A DNA stretch of 64,000 nucleotides. Source: Robiginitalea myxolifaciens. GTDB lineage: Bacteria > Bacteroidota > Bacteroidia > Flavobacteriales > Flavobacteriaceae. Positions 27,120 through 37,283 of the stretch are shown here, one piece after another; position 1 is the stretch's first letter; each line of letters begins with the position of its first letter. Where the stretch lies: the NCBI RefSeq assembly GCF_900115205.1, contig NZ_FOYQ01000001.1:1267240-1331239 (forward strand). Reading direction: 5' to 3'. Below the pieces are notes generated by a model, which saw only the letters and a program-made list of their open reading frames with translations, was not told the DNA's origin and made no database searches. The translations under genes and the position numbers were made by a program.

Positions 27120-28178
27120 ATGTTCAAATCGTTGAAATACCTGATGGCTTACACCCTGCCGCTTGTTGCCTGGTTCGGTTTGAGCCAAGGCGGTTTCTGG
27201 TATTTTGCACCGGCAATTTATGCTTTTGGGATTATCCCGATATTCGAAACACTGCTGGCCCAGGACGGCCGTAACCTCGGGGAGCAGGAAAAGGAGAAGC
27301 TAAAGATTCATCCCATTTTTGACTGGATGCTTTACCTGAACGTTCCTATGGTCTACGGGATTCTAATATATGGTCTGGTTCTCGGTACCACCCTGCCGCT
27401 GTCCACAACAACAATGATTGGGTTGATCAGCGCTGTGGGTATTACGATGGCGGTCAATGGCATTAATGTGGGGCACGAACTCGGGCACAGAAACTCCGCT
27501 GTAGAACGCTTCCTCGGCAAGCTCTTATTGCTGCCCAGTCTCTATTTACATTTCTACCTCGAGCATAATAAAGGACATCATCTGTATGTAGCCACCCCTA
27601 AAGACCCGGCAACCGCACGGTATAATCAATCGGTTTACCATTTCTGGCTCAGCTCAGTCATCGGTCAATATATCAGTGCCTGGCGCCTGCAGCGCCAAAT
27701 ACTTCAGGCCGAGGAGCTCGCCTTTCTCTCGCCTAAAAACCATATGTTTTGGAGTACCGTGGCCCAAATCGCCTACCTGGCGTTGGTTTGGCTGGTATTC
27801 GGTGCCCTGGGAGCGCTTATTGCCTTTTCCGCGGCAGTGGTTAGTTTCCTGATGCTCGAAACGGTAAATTATATCGAACACTACGGTTTGCGCCGTCAGT
27901 TATTGCCTTCCGGACGGTATGAGCGGACGACGGCCCGGCATTCCTGGAACAGCAATCATACGGTGGGTCGCATTGTGCTTTACGAACTCACACGGCACAG
28001 CGACCACCATGCCCGTTCGAATAAGAAATATCAGTTGCTCGATTGCAAAGAGGAAGCCCCTCAGCTTCCCTATGGCTACCCTACGTCTATGGTTTTGTCC
28101 CTGATCCCCGGCCTTTGGTTTTCCATAATGAATCGCAGGGTACCCGCAGATATGTTGCCGGAAACACGCCGGCCCTAA
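27120..28178 (+). CDS. AlkB-like alkane 1-monooxygenase (membrane di-iron hydroxylase)
   Basis: 352 residues from ATG 27120; the open frame upstream (from 27018) overlaps the divergent gene and has no signal of being coding. The histidine boxes of the AlkB/fatty acid hydroxylase family are all present: GHELGHR (118-124), EHNKGHH (148-154), and HSDHH near residue 305, with NYIEHYG before it. Hydrophobic segments flank them as in AlkB. It would insert oxygen at the end of an alkane or fatty chain in the membrane, needing rubredoxin electrons; no rubredoxin gene is adjacent. True substrate unknown, since relatives also act on other lipids. Confidence 0.85.
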   Translation: MFKSLKYLMAYTLPLVAWFGLSQGGFWYFAPAIYAFGIIPIFETLLAQDGRNLGEQEKEKLKIHPIFDWMLYLNVPMVYGILIYGLVLGTTLPLSTTTMIGLISAVGITMAVNGINVGHELGHRNSAVERFLGKLLLLPSLYLHFYLEHNKGHHLYVATPKDPATARYNQSVYHFWLSSVIGQYISAWRLQRQILQAEELAFLSPKNHMFWSTVAQIAYLALVWLVFGALGALIAFSAAVVSFLMLETVNYIEHYGLRRQLLPSGRYERTTARHSWNSNHTVGRIVLYELTRHSDHHARSNKKYQLLDCKEEAPQLPYGYPTSMVLSLIPGLWFSIMNRRVPADMLPETRRP

Positions 28179-28200
28179 TCCTTTTGCAATAAGCTCGAGC

Positions 28201-28231
28201 TTTGCAGTGCCCGCCGGGCTTCCTATCTTTG
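28201..28231 (+). promoter_or_regulatory. Bacteroidota promoter for gltX
   Basis: TTTG at 28201-28204, 19 bases, then TATCTTTG at 28224-28231, both exact consensus matches. The gltX ATG lies 17 bases downstream. Confidence 0.8.
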
Positions 28232-28248
28232 CCCCTCAATAAAAGCAT

Positions 28249-29748
28249 ATGGCAGCTCCTGTACGTGTTCGATTTGCTCCAAGCCCTACCGGGCCCCTGC
28301 ACATAGGTGGTGTTCGTACCGCCCTGTACAATTACCTCTTTGCACGGAAACACGGAGGTTCCTTCGTGCTTCGAATCGAAGACACGGACCAGAAACGCTT
28401 TGTGGAAGGAGCAGAGCAATACATCGCAGAAAGCCTTGACTGGCTCAACATTCCCTACGATGAAGGTCCTGGGCGCGAAGGTAACTACGGCCCCTACCGC
28501 CAGAGTGAGCGCCAATCCTTATATCAGGAGTATGTTTTCCAACTCATAGATAGCGGATGGGCCTATTATGCCTTTGACCGGCCGGAAGCCCTGGAGGCGC
28601 ATCGGGTGGATCATGAAAAGAAAGGCAAGACTTTCATTTACAACTGGCATAACCGGGAAAAGCTAGACAACTCCCTGGGCCTTACGTCCGAGGAATTAGC
28701 AAAGCGCCTGGATTCCGGGGAGGCGTACACCGTCCGGTTTAAATGGCCCAAGGATGAAACCCTGGTCTTTACCGACATTATCCGTGGCGAAATCCGGATC
28801 GACACCAACACCCTCGACGATAAGGTCCTCTTTAAATCCGACGGGATGCCAACTTACCACCTGGCCAATATCGTAGACGACCACCTTATGGAAATTACCC
28901 ATGTGATTCGGGGGGAAGAATGGCTTCCTTCGCTGGCATTACATGTTAAGCTCTACGAAGCTTTTGGGTGGAAGGCGCCTGAGTTTGCGCACCTCCCGCT
29001 GATTCTCAAACCAAGTGGAAAAGGCAAGCTCAGCAAGCGCGATGGGGACAAGCTCGGATTTCCGGTTTTCCCGTTGCAATGGGAGGAGAGTATTGGCTAT
29101 CGCGAAGCCGGTTACTTTCCCGAGGCTGTAGTCAACTTCCTGGCGTTTTTGGGTTGGAACCCCGGGACAGAACAAGAGTTGTTTTCCCTTGAGGAGCTGG
29201 TAGATGCCTTTAGCCTGGAGCGGGTGCATAAATCCGGAGCGCGGTTTGATCCGGATAAGAACGCTTGGTTTAACCAACACTACCTTCAATCCAAGCCAAT
29301 TTCTGCTTTAGCCGGTGAATTTGTTTCGCTGGTCGGTGAAACCTATCCCGGTGATTATGAGGATGGCTTTCTCTTGCGAATCCTGGAGCTCATGCGGGAG
29401 CGGGCACACTTTCTACCGGAGATCCTGGAGAGCGCAAAATTCTTTTTCGTTCGGCCGGCGGAATATGATCCCAAAGCCGCTTCAAAACAGTGGAAGCCAG
29501 AAACGCCCGAGCGTATGGAGGCCCTGGAGGAATTCCTGAAAACCGTGCCGGAATTCCGTAGCGCTGAACTGGAAGCAAGCGTTAAGGAATGGATTGTCAA
29601 TTCCGGATATGGTTTTGGACAAATCATGGCGCCTTTCCGGCTGGCCCTTGTTGGGGCTTTGCAGGGACCTCACCTCTTTGATATTGCGGACTTGCTGGGA
29701 CGGGAGGAAACGCTATTGCGGCTGAGAAACGCTATTGAATCCCTGTAA
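28249..29748 (+). CDS. gltX: Glutamyl-tRNA synthetase
   Basis: 499 residues, usual length. RFAPSPTGPLHIGG (8-21) holds the class I HIGH-type motif and KLSKRDGD near residue 260 the KMSKS-type motif. It charges tRNA-Glu. Because glnS is also present in the window, tRNA-Gln is charged directly and this enzyme need not be non-discriminating. It is a single gene with a full-consensus promoter. Confidence 0.98.
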   Translation: MAAPVRVRFAPSPTGPLHIGGVRTALYNYLFARKHGGSFVLRIEDTDQKRFVEGAEQYIAESLDWLNIPYDEGPGREGNYGPYRQSERQSLYQEYVFQLIDSGWAYYAFDRPEALEAHRVDHEKKGKTFIYNWHNREKLDNSLGLTSEELAKRLDSGEAYTVRFKWPKDETLVFTDIIRGEIRIDTNTLDDKVLFKSDGMPTYHLANIVDDHLMEITHVIRGEEWLPSLALHVKLYEAFGWKAPEFAHLPLILKPSGKGKLSKRDGDKLGFPVFPLQWEESIGYREAGYFPEAVVNFLAFLGWNPGTEQELFSLEELVDAFSLERVHKSGARFDPDKNAWFNQHYLQSKPISALAGEFVSLVGETYPGDYEDGFLLRILELMRERAHFLPEILESAKFFFVRPAEYDPKAASKQWKPETPERMEALEEFLKTVPEFRSAELEASVKEWIVNSGYGFGQIMAPFRLALVGALQGPHLFDIADLLGREETLLRLRNAIESL

Positions 29749-29853
29749 CTTATTGTTTTTTATATCCTTACATTATTATTCGTAACAAAATCACACGAAT
29801 TACGACTAATAAGGCAATTCCGTATCTTTTTCTAAACGTAAATACTAAACACT

Positions 29854-30786
29854 ATGGGCTCCATTTTATTCTGGGGACCCGCAATATTTGTGGGTTTCTT
29901 TCTATGTCTACTCATTTTCTTTGTTGTCAAGCAGCAAACCGCTGTGGTAGTTGAGCGCTTTGGTCGCTTTCAAAGCATTCGCAATTCAGGGCTGCAATTG
30001 AAAATTCCGCTTGTCGATCGCATTGCCGGACGGCTGAGTCTGAAAATCCAGCAGTTGGATGTGATCGTTGAAACAAAGACCCTGGACGACGTATTCGTAA
30101 AACTGAAGGTCTCGGTTCAATATGTAGTGATTCGGGACAAGGTCTACGAAGCCTTCTACAAACTGGAATATCCACATGAGCAGATTACTTCTTATGTCTT
30201 TGACGTTGTTCGCGCCGAAGTGCCCAAGATGAAACTGGACGACGTCTTTGTCAAGAAAGACGACATTGCCATAGCGGTGAAATCTGAACTTCAGGACGCG
30301 ATGCTCGATTACGGGTACGATATCATCAAAACCCTGGTTACGGATATTGATCCGGATTCTCAGGTTAAGGCGGCTATGAACCGAATTAATGCCGCGGAGC
30401 GCGAAAAGATCGCAGCGCAGTTCGAAGGAGATGCCGCCAGGATTCTGATGGTCGAAAAAGCCAAAGCAGAAGCAGAAAGCAAAAGATTGCAAGGACAGGG
30501 TATTGCCGATCAGCGCCGGGAGATTGCCCGGGGTCTGGAAGAGTCTGTTGAAGTGCTCAATAAAGTTGGTATAAATTCCCAGGAGGCTTCCGCGTTGATC
30601 GTAGTTACGCAACACTATGACACCCTTCAGGCTATAGGGGAGGAAACCGACACCAACTTAATCCTGCTTCCGAATTCTCCGCAAGCCGGAAGCGACATGC
30701 TCAATAATATGGTTGCTTCTTTTACCGCAAGCAATCAAATTGGCGAGGCCATGAAGAAGAAAAACAACAATCCTCAGGGAAATTAA
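29854..30786 (+). CDS. SPFH/band-7 membrane protein
   Basis: 310 residues. One N-terminal membrane span (about 2-24) is followed by the band-7 (SPFH) domain and a long Ala/Glu-rich helix (NAAEREKIAAQFEGDAARIL, then KAKAEAESKRLQGQG), the stomatin/prohibitin layout. Such proteins oligomerise at membranes and organise microdomains or support proteases. A near-consensus box (TATCTTTT, 29823-29830) lies 23 bases upstream. No NfeD-like partner is next to it. It stands alone between gltX and glnS. Confidence 0.92.
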   Translation: MGSILFWGPAIFVGFFLCLLIFFVVKQQTAVVVERFGRFQSIRNSGLQLKIPLVDRIAGRLSLKIQQLDVIVETKTLDDVFVKLKVSVQYVVIRDKVYEAFYKLEYPHEQITSYVFDVVRAEVPKMKLDDVFVKKDDIAIAVKSELQDAMLDYGYDIIKTLVTDIDPDSQVKAAMNRINAAEREKIAAQFEGDAARILMVEKAKAEAESKRLQGQGIADQRREIARGLEESVEVLNKVGINSQEASALIVVTQHYDTLQAIGEETDTNLILLPNSPQAGSDMLNNMVASFTASNQIGEAMKKKNNNPQGN

Positions 30787-30800
30787 GTTTGCGCTAAAAT

Positions 30801-30840
30801 AAGCCCTGCTGCCAGGATTTCTTCCTGACGGCAGGGCTTT
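30801..30840. terminator. Bidirectional stem-loop between the band-7 gene and glnS
   Basis: AAGCCCTGC (30801-30809) pairs perfectly with GCAGGGCTT (30831-30839), and the inner CAGGA/TCCTG bases extend the stem. The T-run after it is interrupted (TTTGTCTTT). It lies 14 bases after the band-7 stop in a convergent gap, so it probably ends that transcript. Confidence 0.65.
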
Positions 30841-30936
30841 GTCTTTCCAGGGCCGTAAAAAGCTCTAGAAACGCCTTATTTAAAGCCCTTTTTCATTGAT
30901 AAAACCGATTGGTTTTTTAATGACGATAGGGCTTTT

Positions 30937-32625
30937 CTATTTAGCCTTTTCTTCGATTTTTGCCCAGGTATCGCGCAAGGTCACTGTCCGATTGAATACG
31001 AGTTGATCCGGTGTGGAATCAGGATCTACACAAAAGTATCCCAGACGCTGGAATTGAAATCTATCACCAGCTTTTGCTTCGAGCAAGCCGGGTTCAACAT
31101 AAGCCTTGACAATTTCCAAAGAATCCTCATTCACGAAATCCAGGAAGTCTTTATCTTCATGTTGGTCTGGAGTCGGATCAATAAACAGCCGATCGTACAA
31201 TCTTACCTCGGCCTCTCCGGCGTGTTTTGCAGAAACCCAGTGCAGGGTACCCTTAACCTTGCGCTGACTTTCTGGCGTGCCACTTCCACTTTTACTTTTC
31301 GGATCATAGGAGCAATATACCGTAGTGATATTGCCTTCCGCATCCTTATCGACACGTTCGGCCTTAATAATGTATGCATTCTTCAACCGAACTTCCCCGC
31401 CTAACTTCAGCCTGAAAAACTTGCGGTTGGCTTCCTCCTTAAAATCGGATTGCTCAATCCACAGTTCTTTAGAAAAAGGGATTTCCCGGGAACCTGCGCT
31501 TTCGTCTTCCGGATTATTCTCGGCTTCCAGCCATTCCTCCTGCTCCTCAGGATAATTCTCAATGACCACTTTCAGTGGATCGAGTACCGCCATTACCCGC
31601 GGAGCTACCTTATTGAGGTCTTCCCGCATGTGGAACTCCAGCAAATTCATATCGACCACATTATCCCGTTTGGCAATTCCTATGGTTTCGGCAAAGTTCC
31701 GAATTGCAGCAGGGGTGCTGCCACGCCGGCGTAATCCCGATATTGTGGGCATCCGCGGATCGTCCCAACCCTTAACATGCCCCTGTTCCACCAATTGCAG
31801 CAGTTTTCGCTTACTCACTACCGTATGGCTAATGTTTCTGCGGGCGAACTCACGCTGCTTGGGCCGGAGCTTGTCCTTAGATACCAATTGGTCCAAAAAC
31901 CAGTCATAAAGTGGTCTGTGCGGCTTGAACTCCAACGTACACAGGGAATGTGAGACTTGTTCTATGTAATCGCTCTCCCCGTGTGTCCAGTCGTACATCG
32001 GATAAATACACCAATCGGTATTTGTGCGGTGGTGAGCCTTATGCAAAATCCGGTACATCACCGGGTCCCGCATGAGCATATTAGGTGACGCCATATCAAT
32101 CTTAGCGCGCAGTACATGGCTTCCTTCCGCATGCTTGCCTTCCTTCATCTCCCGGAATAGCTTCAAATTCTCCGCTACACTTCGATCCCGGTACGGACTA
32201 TCCGTGCCCGCCTGTGTTGGCGTTCCCTTTTGCTCTGCCATGGCTTCTGAAGTCTGGCTGTCTACATAGGCCAGCCCCCGTTCTATCAATGCTTCCGCCC
32301 AATCGTAGAGCTGCTGAAAGTAGTCCGATGCATAGCATTCCTGATCCCACTCAAACCCCAGCCAGGCCACGTCCCGTTTAATGGCTTCTACATACTCCGT
32401 TTCTTCCTTCGCCGGATTGGTATCGTCGAACCGCAAATTCACGGGCGCCTCATAGCGCAGACCCAGGCCGAAATTCAAGCAAATCGAGCTTGCATGCCCA
32501 ATGTGTAAGTACCCATTGGGTTCCGGTGGAAAACGAAAACGCAAAGCCTCCGGATCAAAACCATTTCGCAGGTCTTCCTCGACAATGTGCTCTATAAAAT
32601 TGAGGGATTTTGATGCCTCACTCAT
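30937..32625 (-). CDS. glnS: Glutaminyl-tRNA synthetase
   Basis: 562 residues from ATG 32625; the frame is open 69 bases upstream, but those residues do not belong to the family and would cover the promoter box. RFPPEPNGYLHIGHA has HIGH at 41-44, and VVSKRKL near 267 is the KMSKS-type loop. It charges tRNA-Gln directly. A TACCTTTG box lies 19 bases before the ATG. Confidence 0.97.
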   Translation of the reverse strand: MSEASKSLNFIEHIVEEDLRNGFDPEALRFRFPPEPNGYLHIGHASSICLNFGLGLRYEAPVNLRFDDTNPAKEETEYVEAIKRDVAWLGFEWDQECYASDYFQQLYDWAEALIERGLAYVDSQTSEAMAEQKGTPTQAGTDSPYRDRSVAENLKLFREMKEGKHAEGSHVLRAKIDMASPNMLMRDPVMYRILHKAHHRTNTDWCIYPMYDWTHGESDYIEQVSHSLCTLEFKPHRPLYDWFLDQLVSKDKLRPKQREFARRNISHTVVSKRKLLQLVEQGHVKGWDDPRMPTISGLRRRGSTPAAIRNFAETIGIAKRDNVVDMNLLEFHMREDLNKVAPRVMAVLDPLKVVIENYPEEQEEWLEAENNPEDESAGSREIPFSKELWIEQSDFKEEANRKFFRLKLGGEVRLKNAYIIKAERVDKDAEGNITTVYCSYDPKSKSGSGTPESQRKVKGTLHWVSAKHAGEAEVRLYDRLFIDPTPDQHEDKDFLDFVNEDSLEIVKAYVEPGLLEAKAGDRFQFQRLGYFCVDPDSTPDQLVFNRTVTLRDTWAKIEEKAK

Positions 32626-32644
32626 AGCTGGAGTTTTAAGCTGA

Positions 32645-32652
32645 CAAAGGTA
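32645..32652 (-). promoter_or_regulatory. -7 box upstream of glnS
   Basis: On the minus strand this reads TACCTTTG, an exact TAnnTTTG match, 19 bases before the glnS ATG at 32625. A TTG lies 16 bases further upstream, slightly closer than usual. Confidence 0.55.
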
Positions 32653-32894
32653 GGAAAAATGGCGCTTACAAGCCGATCGCTTCCCAGTATCCATACAAAT
32701 CCACCCGTTTCACAACATATTTGATCGGCCCGACAACAATAAATTCGTCCAACTGCACTCATAAGCCATATTTGTTAGGAATTGATCTTGGGAATTTTCT
32801 GTAGGACAACGATTAACCGCTAACCAATTCCGTCCAAAGCAAACCCGAGTGATTTGAAAAGTAGGGCAAATACTTTGACAAATCGATTTTAAAA

Positions 32895-35156
32895 ATGCGT
32901 CTTATGTTTCAAAAATTACGTTTCGCCACAGCCCTACTGTGGGGCCTAATGTGGATCCAAACCGGATCCGCCCAGGTACTCAATGCTCCTGAGGCAGCCC
33001 CCAACCAAACCCCACCGGCTGGCAGCACCGCCTGGTCTGCCGCCTGTGCTTCCGCAAGCTTTAACGATTACTGGGTAAACTTTACCTGGAGCCCGCCGCT
33101 TGTGAACTCCGATAACGAATTTATCCTGGAACTCTCCGATGCTTCCGGTAGCTTCTCAAATGCCACCGAACTTGCACGAGACGGCTCCAAGAATGCCGAA
33201 TTTGACTTTTATTTCCAGTTCTCTTTGCCTACCGATACACGTGGGGAAGGATATCGCCTCCGTGTTCGCAGTACCAGCCCGGCCATTACCAGCCCTGTAT
33301 CTGTAGCCTACCCCATGTATTATCTCGACGTTAATGGCGGGATAACTGTCAGGCCTCAGGGACAAGCCGATTTTGGCGACGGTACTGCCCAGGTATGTGA
33401 TGGTAATTCCATTACCCTGGAAGTTTACGGACTGCCTAATGCAGGCACCTACAACTACAACTGGTACCGCAGCGGAACCCTGCTGGCCGACAAAGGCCCG
33501 TCCATTGTGGTTAGCCAGGCGGGTATGTACAATGCCGAAATTGACTACGGTTCGTGTTCCGGATCGGGAAATACCCTATCAAACATTATTGATGTAACCA
33601 CGGGGTCCAGTTTGGGCATTCAGATTAATCCCCCCTCGAAAACTGCTTTATGTAGTGGGGAAACCGAATTGTTGGAAGCCAACATCACTGGCCAGGGTCT
33701 GACGTATACCTGGTTCAAAGATGGCGTTGCCATTACCAGTCCTACCGTGGACGACTCCACCTACCTGGTAGATGCTTCTACCCCTGGATTTGAAGGGGAC
33801 TATTCCGTAGAAATATTTGGTACCGGGGCTTGCGTGGAACAGTCTCCTGTAGTTACGATGACTAATGCCGGGGATTTCAATGTAACCCGCGACAACCCGG
33901 ATACTGTTGTAGTCCTGCCCGGTCAAAACTCCACCCTGAGTGTTTCCACGGATGCTTCAGGTGTAACCTATCAATGGTATCGCAATGGTAACCCCATCAG
34001 TGGGGCTACTTCAGCCTCTATTACCGTAGACGATACGGTAACCGGAACCTATTTCGCCCGGGTATCGCTTACCGGAGGCGCCTGTGCCTCCACCAGCAAG
34101 GATTCCCCGGCAACCGAGGTTGTTGCCCCCGTGGCCCTTGAGCTGGATATTGCTTATTCCGGTACTTACAGTGCCTGTCAGAATACAGATGTTGTGCTGA
34201 ATGTTTCTCAAATCCGCGCTATTGACGGCGGGGGAGGGGCTACCGACGTTACGGCCAGCCTGCAGGGAGACCTCAACTACCAATGGTTTTTCGATGGAAA
34301 TCCTGTCGGCGGTGCTACCGGTTCCTCCATTAGTCTTACAGACGTTAGTGAGAACGGAGACTATTCCCTTCAAGCCAGTATTTCGAGCTACAACGCGACC
34401 TCCAATACCCTGGGTGTGCAGCTTCGCGTAAATGAAACGCTGGTGATCAACGCCTCTGAAACCACGGTTTGTGGCCCGGCCCAACCCGTTATTCTGGATA
34501 CCAACACAGATCTTACCGGTGTTACTTTTGATTGGTTCCGGGATGGTGTTAACCTCAATCGCGCAGAAGCCAGTATTGATGTTAGTACCCCAGGAATATA
34601 CCAATTGGTTATACAGCGTAGCGGATGTCCGGTTCCGTCCAATGAAATTACACTGAACAGCCTGGACGAAAACCTGATTACGCTCGATCCAGGAACAGAT
34701 CTTCGCATCCCTGAAGGCACCTCCCGTACGGTTACTGCGAGTGGTGGTGATTCCTATCGCTGGATGGATGCACAAAACAACGAACTAAGTACTTCTTCCT
34801 CCTATTCCTTTACCACTGAGGGACAATATATGTTGGTGGCTACCCTAGGCGGGTGCCAAATCAGCAGAGTCCTGACCGTAAGCTATCTCGACACCTTTAA
34901 GGTGCCCAATGTTATTTCCGCGAATGGTGATGGGATCAACGACCAATGGATCATCCCGAATAGCTTTTCGGGAAGAGCTGAGGTCCAGGTGATCATCTAT
35001 AACGATAAGGGTGAAGAGGTGCTCAATGAATTTAATTATCAAAACGACTGGCCTTCCTCTGCAACGAGCTTTCCAAGTCAAAACATGGTGTTCTACTATA
35101 AAATCCAGAACGCCAGTGAGACGCTTAAGCAGGGTACCATTACCGTTATCCGCTAG
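32895..35156 (+). CDS. T9SS type B sorted protein with Ig-like domains
   Basis: 753 residues. Signal peptide ends near GSAQ; a start at the fourth residue (32904) is also possible. Repeated Ig-like beta domains follow, each with paired Cys and a YxWYRNG or YNWYRSG type core (about residues 150-660). The C-terminus (FKVPNVISANGDGINDQW, then VIIYNDKGEEV) is the gliding motility-associated C-terminal domain (type B CTD) that directs export by the type IX system. It is the first gene of a four-gene operon with SprF-type and adhesin genes, so it is probably a surface protein delivered by the neighbouring SprF protein. I see no standard promoter box close to the start. Confidence 0.9.
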   Translation: MRLMFQKLRFATALLWGLMWIQTGSAQVLNAPEAAPNQTPPAGSTAWSAACASASFNDYWVNFTWSPPLVNSDNEFILELSDASGSFSNATELARDGSKNAEFDFYFQFSLPTDTRGEGYRLRVRSTSPAITSPVSVAYPMYYLDVNGGITVRPQGQADFGDGTAQVCDGNSITLEVYGLPNAGTYNYNWYRSGTLLADKGPSIVVSQAGMYNAEIDYGSCSGSGNTLSNIIDVTTGSSLGIQINPPSKTALCSGETELLEANITGQGLTYTWFKDGVAITSPTVDDSTYLVDASTPGFEGDYSVEIFGTGACVEQSPVVTMTNAGDFNVTRDNPDTVVVLPGQNSTLSVSTDASGVTYQWYRNGNPISGATSASITVDDTVTGTYFARVSLTGGACASTSKDSPATEVVAPVALELDIAYSGTYSACQNTDVVLNVSQIRAIDGGGGATDVTASLQGDLNYQWFFDGNPVGGATGSSISLTDVSENGDYSLQASISSYNATSNTLGVQLRVNETLVINASETTVCGPAQPVILDTNTDLTGVTFDWFRDGVNLNRAEASIDVSTPGIYQLVIQRSGCPVPSNEITLNSLDENLITLDPGTDLRIPEGTSRTVTASGGDSYRWMDAQNNELSTSSSYSFTTEGQYMLVATLGGCQISRVLTVSYLDTFKVPNVISANGDGINDQWIIPNSFSGRAEVQVIIYNDKGEEVLNEFNYQNDWPSSATSFPSQNMVFYYKIQNASETLKQGTITVIR

Positions 35157-35168
35157 CCAACTAAACCC

Positions 35169-37283
35169 ATGAACCGCAAACTGATACTCTTCATCCTGGC
35201 TGTTTTTTCCTTGCTGCCCGCTATGCAGGCGCAGGAGGAGAATCCCTTTATTGCCTATGATGTACCCTCACAGAACCTGTTGAAATTTAACCGGTTCCTT
35301 ATAAACCCGACCTTTTCGACGGTTCGGGAGGATAAGAGTTATATCAATTTGCTGCATAGAAACCAAGCGGTATCTTTTGATGATAACCGGCAGATGTACT
35401 TCCTGAGTTACAGCGGTCGTATTGGGGATCGGGCCGGACTCGGACTGAGTCTTTATACCCAGCAATTCGGTACGCTCAGCAACTACGGGGTACTGGCAAA
35501 CTATGCCTACGGTGTTAAGCTAAGCGACAAAAGCAATTTCACCTTTGGTGCCAACTTGTCGTACTACAATAGTGGATTCGATGAGTCCCGCGCCAATCCA
35601 GTGGAAGTTGATCCGTTTTTAAGCGGGTTTCAGGATGGATCCTTTCTGACCTTCCAGCCAGGTTTTAACCTGTCGTATGGCGCCTTTGACTTCGGGATGT
35701 ACGCAGAAAATCTTTTTGATTACAACCTGAAGACCAGCGAGCAAATCACAGAATTCTCCGAGAAGACATTCTCGGGTCACTTGCAGTATACCCACCAGTT
35801 CGACAATACTTCCGGTCTCTTTGAGGGCGGTCGATTAATGCCGCTGGCGCGTACTCGTAAAGTGGGGGATGACTTTGTCCTTGGAGGAAACCTCATTCTT
35901 GACCTTCCAAAAATCGGATGGTTGCAGGGAGGTTACGACAGCTTTTACGGGGCTTCTGCTGGTATCGGTTTTAATATTAACCGCAGAGTTTCCATTGGAT
36001 ATACTATGGAAAAGGGACTTTCCAGTGACCTGGACAATTTTGGGGTCACCCATGAAGTATCCTTTGCCTATTCCTTTACCCCGAACCTCACTGAGGATCG
36101 GGTAATGCTGGAAGACAACTATCAGGAAGAGCTCGCTCAAAACAATCCCGAGAGCCTGACTCAGGACGAGAAGGACATTGAAATTGCCGAGCTTAAGCGG
36201 CGTCTGGCCGAAAACGATGCCATCCTTGCGGAATTGATGTTCCGTCAGGATTCCCTGGAATCGAACCGTCAGGCCGATCTGGAGCGACGCTTTGAGATGG
36301 TCATGCGGATGGTGCGGCAGGAAACCAATGGAGAGCGTCCTGACCTTGAGGCCCGGGCGCGGGAAACGTATTTCGTTAACAACGATAAGACTGCTGTTTC
36401 CCCAACTGAAGAAACGATTATACCTTCCGGTACAGAAGCGGTTGCCGCTACGGAAAACCAGACTGTTGAAGAGAATCAAGTCGCTGCTGACCCTGCGGCT
36501 AACGACCGATTGGCCGCTGCCAATCCGGTTGTTCGCGAACCGCAACAACAAGATGTGACCCGTACGGCACAACAAGTAAATCCTAAGCCGGTAAAACGCC
36601 GCGAATTCCGGGATTTACAGGATGTTGCCCAGGGGTATTACGTTGTCGCTAATGTCTATAAGGGCGAGGCCTATCTCAACAAATTCGTCGACCAGATGCG
36701 TGCACAGGGCTTTGAGGCCGATTATATCGACAACCCAAATAACGGTTTGAAGTATGTATACCTCAAAAAACTGGATACCTGGGAAGACGCCGAAACAGCT
36801 GTACTAAGTAGCCTTAATGGCGCTTACGACGGACAGCTTTGGGTAATGAATGTCACCAGTCCTTATGAAAATCGCGATCTGGCGACCACTACGCCCCAAT
36901 CCCGACGGGACAACATAAATACTCAGGATCAGGACGATCGCTATGACGCCACCGCCCTGCGTAAGAATGTAGTACAGCAAGATGTGCTAGCTGCTCAGGA
37001 CCCGTCTAACCGCCAACTGATCAATAACGGATCCGGCTCAGGCTTTTACATCATCGCCAATGTATTTGCCAAGCCGCGAAATGCAACCCGTTTTGTGCGA
37101 TATCTCAACAGCCTTGGACTTAGCGCAAGCTATTTCATCAACCCTGAAAATAACTACCGCTATGTGTATTTGAAACGCCACGATTCCTGGAATAATGCGC
37201 TGATTTCTTACTACTCCAAGCTCAATAACACCTATGACCAGAAAATGTGGATCATGCGTGTGACACCAAACCTGATCGCTTAA
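35169..37283 (+). CDS. PorP/SprF-family outer-membrane protein fused to a coiled coil and two SPOR-like modules
   Basis: 704 residues. A signal peptide (to about residue 21, MQAQ) and a PorP/SprF beta-barrel (about 22-310, with repeated [15 protein letters not shown] type strands) form the usual SprF part. Then comes a coiled-coil stretch (about 333-385), a disordered Ala/Glu/Asn/Pro-rich linker, and two SPOR-like modules at about 489-562 and 625-700. The modules share G(F/Y)Y(V/I)(V/I)ANV(Y/F), NPxNxxxYVYLK and a final W(V/I)M. Ordinary SprF proteins have about 320 residues, as in the gene at 50719. It starts 12 bases after the previous stop and its stop shares a base with the next start (TAATG). 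SprF proteins help export specific type B cargo; the extra modules could tie it to peptidoglycan. Confidence 0.9.
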   Translation: MNRKLILFILAVFSLLPAMQAQEENPFIAYDVPSQNLLKFNRFLINPTFSTVREDKSYINLLHRNQAVSFDDNRQMYFLSYSGRIGDRAGLGLSLYTQQFGTLSNYGVLANYAYGVKLSDKSNFTFGANLSYYNSGFDESRANPVEVDPFLSGFQDGSFLTFQPGFNLSYGAFDFGMYAENLFDYNLKTSEQITEFSEKTFSGHLQYTHQFDNTSGLFEGGRLMPLARTRKVGDDFVLGGNLILDLPKIGWLQGGYDSFYGASAGIGFNINRRVSIGYTMEKGLSSDLDNFGVTHEVSFAYSFTPNLTEDRVMLEDNYQEELAQNNPESLTQDEKDIEIAELKRRLAENDAILAELMFRQDSLESNRQADLERRFEMVMRMVRQETNGERPDLEARARETYFVNNDKTAVSPTEETIIPSGTEAVAATENQTVEENQVAADPAANDRLAAANPVVREPQQQDVTRTAQQVNPKPVKRREFRDLQDVAQGYYVVANVYKGEAYLNKFVDQMRAQGFEADYIDNPNNGLKYVYLKKLDTWEDAETAVLSSLNGAYDGQLWVMNVTSPYENRDLATTTPQSRRDNINTQDQDDRYDATALRKNVVQQDVLAAQDPSNRQLINNGSGSGFYIIANVFAKPRNATRFVRYLNSLGLSASYFINPENNYRYVYLKRHDSWNNALISYYSKLNNTYDQKMWIMRVTPNLIA

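Noticed and set aside
32866-32880. TACTTTG as a promoter for the T9SS operon
   Set aside because: One base too short for TAnnTTTG and no TTG at proper distance; left unassigned.
33235-33246. CACGTG core as a possible third parS site
   Set aside because: Only the six-base core matches; the flanking TGTTN and NAACA are absent, and the region codes for the CTD protein.
37247-37282. Twelve extra N-terminal codons of the giant adhesin
   Set aside because: They lie inside the upstream gene and would bury the signal peptide; ATG 37283 fits better.
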